DNA of 64,000 bases from Aquibium sp. ELW1220. GTDB lineage: Bacteria > Pseudomonadota > Alphaproteobacteria > Rhizobiales > Rhizobiaceae. The notes beneath the pieces are model-generated. The model was given only the letters and a program-made list of their open reading frames with translations, was not told where the DNA came from and searched no databases. The stretch spans positions 341,035-405,034 of the forward strand of contig NZ_JAOAOQ010000001.1 in assembly GCF_030398385.1 (NCBI RefSeq), written 5' to 3'. Shown here piece after piece: positions 58,348-64,000 of the stretch (position 1 is its first letter; each line of letters opens with the position of its first letter). The translations under genes were made by a program, and so were the position numbers.

Positions 58348-59132
58348 CGGCTTCCCCGCTTCGCACGACTACTGGCGATTCGTGAAACCCCATATATATA
58401 CGGGAAGTCGCAGCGCCGCTTGCAAAATAATGCTTCCGGGACGTGAGACAGTCCGCGATAGTGCTAATCTCGGTTGGGGGATGCCATTGCAACGTCAGCT
58501 CTCGGACGAACAAAACGTGGCGCATTGGCGGCTTTCTCAGTTCCGTCGACTATACGCGGTCGGTCCGCTCCCCCACCCTGTGAAAGTCGACCCCCTTTGA
58601 TGCCAAGCGTTCGATGTTCACCACTAGGCGGGCCGAAATCCTCCCTCTCGTTTCAGCGTCTTTCCAACGCCTATCTGAATGATCCTCGCGCGATTGCGGA
58701 TCATCAGCATCGACCGGGGCATCCGCTCCAGTGCGGCCACGAACGCCGCTAGCGCAACCCGCCAGTTACGGCCAGGCGCTCGGCCTCTATGAACAGATGC
58801 GGAGTTTGGCCGGTTCGCCGTTTTTCTCTTGTCCGTTGCGCAACCGATGGTGCCGCTGGACCAAAACGAGAGCCGCTTTGGCTGTAACATAAGCGGAACA
58901 GCAGCATCGGACCAGAAAAGCCGCCTGTTCTGTTCGAAACCGCTCGCGGTCAAAATGCGCTAAATTCATCTTCATAGCGAGAAGTATCTCGCAAGGCGAT
59001 CTAAACAGAGCAGTCGCCAGCGCTTCCGCTGGGTCGCAAGATTTCGATAAAATTCGAATATTTACAGTAAGGATTGAGCAAGCCGCCTCCACCTAGCGTT
59101 TCAGTGTCAACTAATAAAGCTGGGAGGATTTT
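58348..59132. other. 785-bp island region with no convincing gene
   Basis: Between the 574-residue protein gene and the PilZ gene. Minus-strand frames around 58624-58953 and 58787-59092 (ending ...RMPRSMLMIRNRARIIQIG) have a somewhat coding-like look but overlap in different frames and lack any family match; they may be a degraded gene. The 58350-58470 part should hold the promoter of the 574-residue gene. Confidence 0.45.
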
Positions 59133-59459
59133 ATGATCGTTGACCGACGGGGGCTAACTCGGTTCCGGTGCCGAATTCGAGTCCAAATCCGTGTGCGAAA
59201 CAACTTGTATCAGGGGTACGCCCTCGACATTTCTGAAGAAGGAATGCGCATTTCGACGGATACCGTGGTGGACATTTGGACCGGCGACGATGTCGAGGTC
59301 GAGAGTGAAGAGCTTGGGATGATCATCGGCCGAACGCTTTGGCGTGAACCAGGAGAATTCGGGATCAAGTTCGAAGAGTCGACAAACACGGCCGCGAAGG
59401 TCAACCACATAAGGAAGTACTTTGGCCCGCCGATCGAGGATAGGACCCGTGCCGCTTAG
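59133..59459 (+). CDS. PilZ-domain protein
   Basis: A 108-residue single-domain PilZ protein. The c-di-GMP signature is present: R6-x3-R10 (RRGLTRFRCR) and D32-x-S34-x2-G37 (DISEEGMRI). It is followed by a short tail with KVNHIRKYFGPPIEDR. It would bind c-di-GMP in the cytosol and pass the signal to a partner. A GGGAGGA Shine-Dalgarno sits about 6 nt before the ATG. No cyclase or phosphodiesterase is in the island part seen, but a GGDEF-EAL gene is 6 kb to the left in the host DNA. Confidence 0.85.
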   Translation: MIVDRRGLTRFRCRIRVQIRVRNNLYQGYALDISEEGMRISTDTVVDIWTGDDVEVESEELGMIIGRTLWREPGEFGIKFEESTNTAAKVNHIRKYFGPPIEDRTRAA

Positions 59460-59678
59460 TTCGCGTTTCCAGACATTAAATCGTGCTTGCGGGAGATCTG
59501 CCAATGAGGAAGTCGGCGACGATCGACGGAGGGGGGGGAGTGGTAAACCGTCGCCGACTTTGCCACTTTGGCTAGAGTGAACGTACCGGCCAACTTTCGG
59601 TTCCATCGGCGACGCCAACCAGCCTGTCTCCTTCTCTTCATCGATTGCTATCTACCGGCCCGCATGCCACCATAAACG

Positions 59679-59876
59679 ATGGGCAAGCAACTGGATTGCA
59701 AACGGTGCGGCACCATCGCACTGGAAATTTCTGATGAGGTTGTGGAAAGCTCGCCAATTAGTTGCAGTAGCTGCGGAGCCTACATGGGCACGTGGGGCGA
59801 CCTGCAGGACAATTTCGACAAGCAGGTAAACGTCGGTGCTTTCGATCTTGAGGACGGGAATATCCGGGAGCATTGA
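59679..59876 (+). CDS. Small zinc-ribbon protein
   Basis: 65 residues with two CxxC pairs, C7-C10 (CKRC) and C29-C32 (CSSC), expected to bind one zinc, and an acidic tail (LQDNFDKQVNVGAFDLEDGN). No catalytic motif. It is too small for an enzyme and may bind protein or nucleic acid. The start lacks a strong Shine-Dalgarno. The 219-bp gap before it shows nothing recognisable. Confidence 0.65.
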   Translation: MGKQLDCKRCGTIALEISDEVVESSPISCSSCGAYMGTWGDLQDNFDKQVNVGAFDLEDGNIREH

Positions 59877-59919
59877 TCGGCTGCGCATCTTGGTGTCGCC
59901 TGCTTCGCAACTCTGGGGA

Positions 59920-60141
59920 CTACACCAATCGATGCACTTCGATCGCTAAGGCGACGACGGCAACTTTGCAGTGACCTACGCGGATGGTGACCCCTTTCGT
60001 CTTTGGCAGGGCGTTCGCGCGCCCCGCCATCAACGCCATGGTGGAAGCAGCCAAGCTCACAGCCTCATCTAGCGAGCCGAGTTGAACACCTTCGTCGTCA
60101 GGTTCCTCGCTGTCATGGAAGTCGAAGTAGAAGCGATTCAT
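59920..60141 (-). CDS. DUF6894-like small protein
   Basis: 73 residues starting MNRFYFDFHDSEEPDDEGVQL, the typical opening of the DUF6894 family (RFYFDxxD...DxEG), then a helix (LDEAVSLAASTMALMAGRANAL) and a strand. This family is common as multiple copies in rhizobia and on their plasmids; the role is not known. The ATG at 60141 is used; another ATG directly in front (60144) would add one residue. Confidence 0.72.
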   Translation of the reverse strand: MNRFYFDFHDSEEPDDEGVQLGSLDEAVSLAASTMALMAGRANALPKTKGVTIRVGHCKVAVVALAIEVHRLV

Positions 60142-60862
60142 CATGGCGTCCGGCATATCTTTTTCGGGGCTTGCGTCCTCTGCTCAAACCTCAGGTGATT
60201 CAATTGTTCGCCGAATGATGGCGCAGCGGCGCTCTGCCGTCGTAGCCACGCACAGTGGCCGCCTTGCGCTTCACCTGCGCGTAGCGCTCGCTTCGGAGGC
60301 CAGGCGACCAATGCTGCACATGGCGTGATTTGCCGCGGGAGGGGCGTGCCTCCCGCGCACCGCGCCGCCACTCCCATGGCTCGACGAATCGCCCTGCCAC
60401 ATTCCTGCGGGGGTTGGTCTCGCTTCGACCTGATCCGCGGCATAGGCGCCGCGGCTGTACCGGGACCAGTCGGTAGCAGTCGCCGACGAAGCGGCGATAG
60501 CGATCCCATTAATCGGATTTCTGTTACATAGGAGCTTCGGCAAACTCTCTCGAAAGTTCGATGAATTCGCTCTCAACTTCTGACATTGGCGGTATCGTTC
60601 AAAGGTAGGTGTCGACAGCCTCTCGGATGCGGTTCATTCTATTTTGTCAATGTCGCTTCCTGAAGTGCGGCCGATAACGCTTTACGCGTAGGCGGAGGAG
60701 ACGAGCTCGGTCTCCCAAACTGGGCCAATAGTGAGGGCTAGATCCAATGTACCGAGCTTCTTCAAGGTATCCCGCCACTTGGTTTCGCCATATACGGAGA
60801 TGTATCGAGTCGCCGAATCTCGACTGTTGTCCCGAGACGATCGGCACCGTATCTGACGGGGC
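60142..60862. other. 721-bp region before the recombinase, no convincing gene
   Basis: The part at 60140-60540 is GC-rich with only shadow-like frames. From 60540 on it is AT-richer. A minus-strand frame starts with an ATG whose bases overlap the recombinase ATG (CATG at 60862-60865) and encodes a short, soluble-looking peptide (RYISVYGETKWRDTLKKLG...) down to 60682. It could be a tiny gene or a remnant; evidence is weak. The recombinase promoter must lie here. Confidence 0.45.
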
Positions 60863-62626
60863 ATGCCAGAAGCCGCAAAACCGCTTGCCTACTCATACAT
60901 CCGGATGTCGACCGACATTCAGTTGAAGGGCGACAGCCTCCGACGCCAGCAAGAGGCTTCGATCCGATATGCCGAGCAGCATGGTCTGCAATTGGTTGAG
61001 GACTTCAAGCTCGAGGATATCGGCGTATCGGCATTCACCGGTGCCAATCGGTCGTCAGGTGCGCTTGGCCGATTTCTCGAACTGACCACCGACGGCCGAA
61101 TTGCCAGCGGGTCGTACCTGCTGGTGGAGTCGCTCGATCGGATCAGCCGCCAGAAGATAATGGAATCCGTTCCGCTCTTCATGGAGATCATCAGACGCGG
61201 CATCAACATCGTCACCCTTTCGGACAACCACCTGTACCGCGCGGGAGAAACCGATCTCGGAGAGCTTGTCTACTCAATCGTCGTTCTGAGCCGCGCGTAC
61301 GAAGAGTCCAAGACGAAGAGCATCCGCGTCGGCGCTGCCTGGGAGAACAAGCGGCGGAACATCGCCGACAAAAAGCTGACCAAGGTCTGCCCGGCATGGC
61401 TGCGACTGGCGGACGATCGCAAGAGCTTTGCCGTGATCGAGGACCGGGTGGAGGTGGTTCGCAGGATCTTTGAGGACGCGGAAAAGGGGATGGGCTCGTA
61501 CGCCATCGCTCGCCGGCTAAACCTCGCATGTGTTCCAACGTTTTCGAAATCAAATGGATGGCACGAGTCGTATGTGACCAAGATCCTCACCAATCGGTCG
61601 GTCATAGGGGAGTTTCAGCCGCATCGGTACGACGACAGCGGGAACCGAATTCCACACGGGGAGCCGATCGCGGACTACTTTCCTGCCGTGGTGACAGAGG
61701 ATCAGTTCCTCCGAATCCAAGCTGCGAGACGGGTGAGGCGCGTCGAGGGTGCTGGCCGAAAGGGACCGGAGTACCGGAACCTGTTCACCAAAATCGCCAA
61801 GTGCGAGTACTGCGGTTCCCCGATGCGTTTCGTCCACAAGGGGGTTCCACCCAAAGGTGGCCAGTATCTGAAGTGTACCAACGCCGTTCGCAACCTGGGA
61901 TGCGAAACGAAAGGATGGAAGTATGCCGACTTCGAGGCATCGTTCCTCTACTTTGTACGGGAAATCGATCTGGCTGGTGTCCTCCAGGCCGCTGCTGACA
62001 AGTCGGAGCGTGATGCATTCGAGCAGAAGCTCTTGGCTCTGGACGAGAAAATCCGGGAATTGGAGGCGAAGCGGGATCGGATTTTCGATCTGCTGTCGGA
62101 CCCTCAGTCGACGACGGACTACGTTCGGCGGCGGTTGGCCGAATGCGAGACAGAGCTGGGGCAGTGTGGAGACGAACGCGCTCACCTGGTCGAAAAACTT
62201 GCTGACCTGGCGCAGGTGCCTGAGATCGGTTCAGCGGAGCTGATCGACCTGATTTCCGATCTTCAGAAAACCAGCGGGGAAGATGCATTCGAAAAGCGCG
62301 CGATCGTCGCCAACCGCTTGCGGACTATGATCCGGTCGCTGACGCTTGCAGTCGAAGGGACACGGCCGAAGTTCAAGAAGGCGAAGGAACTGCTGACCAC
62401 CGCCGATATCGACGTTCGGGAGCGGCAGGCGATCCTGGATCATATCGAGAAAACCAGCATTGAAGCTCGGCGGTACAATCGGACATTCACGGTCGAGCTG
62501 GCTGACGGGATCACACGCCGCGTCATTCTTCAGGATGATGATCCGACACACCTGGTGGCGGAGGTCACGAACCAGTCGGGAAATGTGACGGGTTCGGACC
62601 GAGGCAGAACGCTGGAAGACTTCTGA
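60863..62626 (+). CDS. Large serine recombinase (site-specific integrase)
   Basis: A 587-residue large serine recombinase. The resolvase-like catalytic domain is at about 8-150: YSYIRMSTD with nucleophile S16 and R14, then LLVESLDRISRQ. The recombinase domain follows (RVEVVRRIFEDAEKGMGSYAIARRLN). The zinc ribbon has cysteines at about C314, C317, C338 and C347. A long coiled coil (about 390-460, EQKLLALDEKIRELEAKRDRIF) matches the family. Such enzymes integrate phages and islands directionally at specific att sites, so it is the likely integrase of this island. It is 4.4 kb from the left junction, which is further than usual. Confidence 0.93.
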   Translation: MPEAAKPLAYSYIRMSTDIQLKGDSLRRQQEASIRYAEQHGLQLVEDFKLEDIGVSAFTGANRSSGALGRFLELTTDGRIASGSYLLVESLDRISRQKIMESVPLFMEIIRRGINIVTLSDNHLYRAGETDLGELVYSIVVLSRAYEESKTKSIRVGAAWENKRRNIADKKLTKVCPAWLRLADDRKSFAVIEDRVEVVRRIFEDAEKGMGSYAIARRLNLACVPTFSKSNGWHESYVTKILTNRSVIGEFQPHRYDDSGNRIPHGEPIADYFPAVVTEDQFLRIQAARRVRRVEGAGRKGPEYRNLFTKIAKCEYCGSPMRFVHKGVPPKGGQYLKCTNAVRNLGCETKGWKYADFEASFLYFVREIDLAGVLQAAADKSERDAFEQKLLALDEKIRELEAKRDRIFDLLSDPQSTTDYVRRRLAECETELGQCGDERAHLVEKLADLAQVPEIGSAELIDLISDLQKTSGEDAFEKRAIVANRLRTMIRSLTLAVEGTRPKFKKAKELLTTADIDVRERQAILDHIEKTSIEARRYNRTFTVELADGITRRVILQDDDPTHLVAEVTNQSGNVTGSDRGRTLEDF

Positions 62627-62643
62627 CGAAGGGCCTCCGGCGA

Positions 62644-62985
62644 TCAATAGTAGATGGTTCGGTTCCGGAAAATGAACATCAGCAGGTAGATCGGCAGCCA
62701 GAACAGCCCGGTGAAGATCGTCAGCAGGATGTGCATCCAGTGGGGGAAGCGGCGGAGCTGCTGAGAGCCATTGCTGGATGACGACGAGGTAGACGCCGCT
62801 GCGCTCGCTGCTCCTCCGCCGGCATTCATGAACACGTGCGGCCCGCCTTGCTGCTTCTTCAGCATCTCCAGCTCACGCATTTGAGGATCGAGGATTTCGC
62901 CGCAGTGTCGGCATTTCTTCGATTTTGCGCTGATCAGCTCCGCGCAATAGGGGCACTCGATCGGACCAACCGGACTCGCTTCCAT
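62644..62985 (-). CDS. Zinc-ribbon protein with C-terminal membrane segment
   Basis: 113 residues. The zinc ribbon has C11/C14 (CPYC) and C25/C28 (CRHC). A Gly/Ala/Ser-rich linker (GGGAASAAASTSSSSSNGS) follows, then a hydrophobic segment at about 80-106 (ILLTIFTGLFWLPIYLLMF). It resembles small 'zinc ribbon domain-containing' membrane proteins of unknown role. The ATG at 62985 has AGAGG about 8 nt upstream; a GTG at 62994 is possible. It converges with the recombinase gene, the stops 17 bp apart. Confidence 0.78.
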   Translation of the reverse strand: MEASPVGPIECPYCAELISAKSKKCRHCGEILDPQMRELEMLKKQQGGPHVFMNAGGGAASAAASTSSSSSNGSQQLRRFPHWMHILLTIFTGLFWLPIYLLMFIFRNRTIYY

Positions 62986-63148
62986 CTGATACACCTCTGC
63001 CTTTCGGACGCGACGGCGTCACGCGGCAGAAGGGATAGCCGAGCCCCCAAAGCTGATCAACAAAAATCCGTAGTAAGATACGGATGTCAAAAAATAACAC
63101 GGATCATAGTCGGTTCCGCGAGATTGGGGGGCAGCGCATTGATTTGCC

Positions 63149-63484
63149 ATGTCCGCAGTCGACAAGTTCGGTGTGATTCTCCGGGAATTGAGGAAGCAGC
63201 GCGGCCTCACGCAGGAGGAACTCGCGAGCAAAACGGGGAGATCCGTCGACGCGGTATCGCAATGGGAACGAGGCTTGGCCTGGCCCAGCTTCGAAACGCT
63301 GATTCTTCTCGGGCGAGCCCTCGAAGTTCCCGTGAAGACTTTTTTCGAGATTGCGGAGGAGCGGTCACCTGATCGGGTGCGGATGGAAGCCGCTCTTTCG
63401 GCGCTAGTAGCGAAACTCCAAGATGACGATTTGAAAGTGGCGGTGGAACAGATTTCGGTGCTGACAAATCGAAAAAGGCGATAG
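63149..63484 (+). CDS. XRE-family transcriptional regulator
   Basis: A 111-residue HTH_3 protein: FGVILRELRKQRGLTQEELA, SKTGRSVDAVSQWERGLAWPS and LGRALEVPVKTFFEI. The basic C-terminal tail (SVLTNRKRR) is short. Proteins of this kind control integration or cargo genes of islands and prophages. It starts 163 bp from the divergent zinc-ribbon gene. No operator was recognised in that gap. Confidence 0.88.
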   Translation: MSAVDKFGVILRELRKQRGLTQEELASKTGRSVDAVSQWERGLAWPSFETLILLGRALEVPVKTFFEIAEERSPDRVRMEAALSALVAKLQDDDLKVAVEQISVLTNRKRR

Positions 63485-63655
63485 AGTTTAGGGAGAGCGA
63501 GATCGGTTCCCCAAGCGGGAGCGAGGCAGGAACGATCCCAGTTCAATCTGATGCGGTGGAACATCGCGGGACTCCGCCACTTCAGACGGTAGCCAATAAG
63601 CTGCAGAAGCTTATGGAGGGGCCATTCGACGGACTTCTCGCCGTGGGGATTTTTT

Positions 63656-63838
63656 CTATGGCGGCATCTTCCGATTGAACTCCTGCCATTGCAATTCGCT
63701 GGCATCCAGATCCAAGTAGCGCAGGCGGAACAGATTCAGCCATTCATAATCGTCCCTGCGCGACGCGGCAGATCTCATGAGCCCGATAACCTCGGAGAGC
63801 TTCCACGAAAGCAGGGTTGAACTGCCATCAGCGGTCAA
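63656..63838 (-). CDS. Possible small gene or gene fragment
   Basis: A 60-residue minus-strand frame beginning at TTG and ending RLRYLDLDASELQWQEFNRKMPP. The residue use looks protein-like and the frame continues coding-like upstream (...SAIDGYRTHLTAD) before a stop at about 63,890, so this may be the end of a longer, broken gene. No family is recognised. The 63485-63655 gap next to it shows nothing. Confidence 0.3.
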   Translation of the reverse strand: MTADGSSTLLSWKLSEVIGLMRSAASRRDDYEWLNLFRLRYLDLDASELQWQEFNRKMPP

Positions 63839-64000
63839 GTGCGTCCGATATCCGTCAATCGCGGAAACACACGCAGCGTCTAGCCCGTCTTATTCATGAC
63901 GGCGTTTTCTCAAGGCTGGCGGATGTAGCATAAGCGGTTGATTTGGCGTAGGATTCGGTTGCTTAGGCCAATCCTGCCGACAACATCGCGCGAGCCACAC

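Larger units (their letters stand above)
56450..64000. mobile_element. Left end of a genomic island integrated in comM
   Basis: At about 56,447-56,453 the comM coding sequence stops and the base composition drops visibly. From here to the right edge the genes are unlike the housekeeping content to the left: a large serine recombinase, small zinc-ribbon, XRE and PilZ proteins and an unrecognised 574-residue protein. The remainder of comM was not found up to 64,000, so the island is at least 7.5 kb. The exact att core cannot be given without the other end. Confidence 0.75.

Noticed and set aside
58624..59092. Possible gene(s) on the minus strand in the island gap
   Set aside because: Two overlapping short frames, no motif, no clear start site; kept only as a note in the gap entry.
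63485..64000. Right end of the island or the remainder of comM
   Set aside because: No comM-like coding sequence (for example GLPDKAV) seen near the right edge.

Overview
The window is high-GC DNA that looks like an alphaproteobacterial chromosome, most likely Hyphomicrobiales (Rhizobiales) of a Mesorhizobium/Phyllobacteriaceae type. This rests on the FzlA-like/QueG pair, the mgsA-glk-ABC exporter-dapB-gpmA order, an NDUFA9-like protein beside uppP, gshB followed by a comM/yifB start, and intergenic palindromes of the kind common in rhizobia. This assignment is from recognition of families and gene order, not from any search.

Layout. 1-9.4 kb: two very large helicases transcribed divergently, a DUF4011-type SF1 helicase (cut by the left edge) and a 1701-residue DEDD exonuclease-RecQ-UvrD fusion. 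9.9-15.5 kb: MFS and EamA transporters, a small membrane protein with a DGPF/YCII protein and an ECF42-like sigma factor, and a secreted LCCL-domain protein. 16.1-27.7 kb: tRNA-Leu, then a mostly minus-strand housekeeping stretch (gpmA, dapB, ABC exporter, glk, mgsA, mepA, an epimerase, queG, fzlA-like) and uppP converging with the NDUFA9-like gene. 27.8-32.8 kb: an aromatic catabolism group (MhpA-like monooxygenase, DUF2783, a metallo-beta-lactamase-fold protein, hmgA) with an orphan antitoxin and several palindromic repeats. 33.0-36.1 kb: a small secreted protein and an NrtABC/SsuABC-like importer.

36.2-48.2 kb is a plant-polysaccharide and uronate block, all on the minus strand: GH43 xylosidase, aldo/keto reductase, gnd, an orphan antitoxin, kdgF, kduD, kduI, a GntR regulator, a TRAP transporter and uxaC. 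The inferred logic is uptake of (unsaturated) uronates by the TRAP system, ring opening and isomerisation by KdgF/KduI/UxaC, and reduction by KduD towards 2-keto-3-deoxygluconate. 48.5-56.2 kb carries rlpA, an ATP-grasp enzyme, a lactonase plus SDR pair, a GGDEF-EAL protein, gshB and a frameshifted mscS-family gene.

At about 56,450 the host gene comM (yifB) is cut after about 33 codons, and visibly AT-richer sequence starts and runs to the right edge. This looks like the left end of an integrated genomic island of at least 7.5 kb, carrying a large serine recombinase, an unrecognised 574-residue protein, PilZ, zinc-ribbon, DUF6894 and XRE genes. The right end of the island and the rest of comM are not in the window.

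The strongest leads are the divergent helicase pair, the comM-integrated island with its unassigned large protein, the 1-nt frameshift in mscS, and the three phased operator-like palindromes ahead of hmgA.
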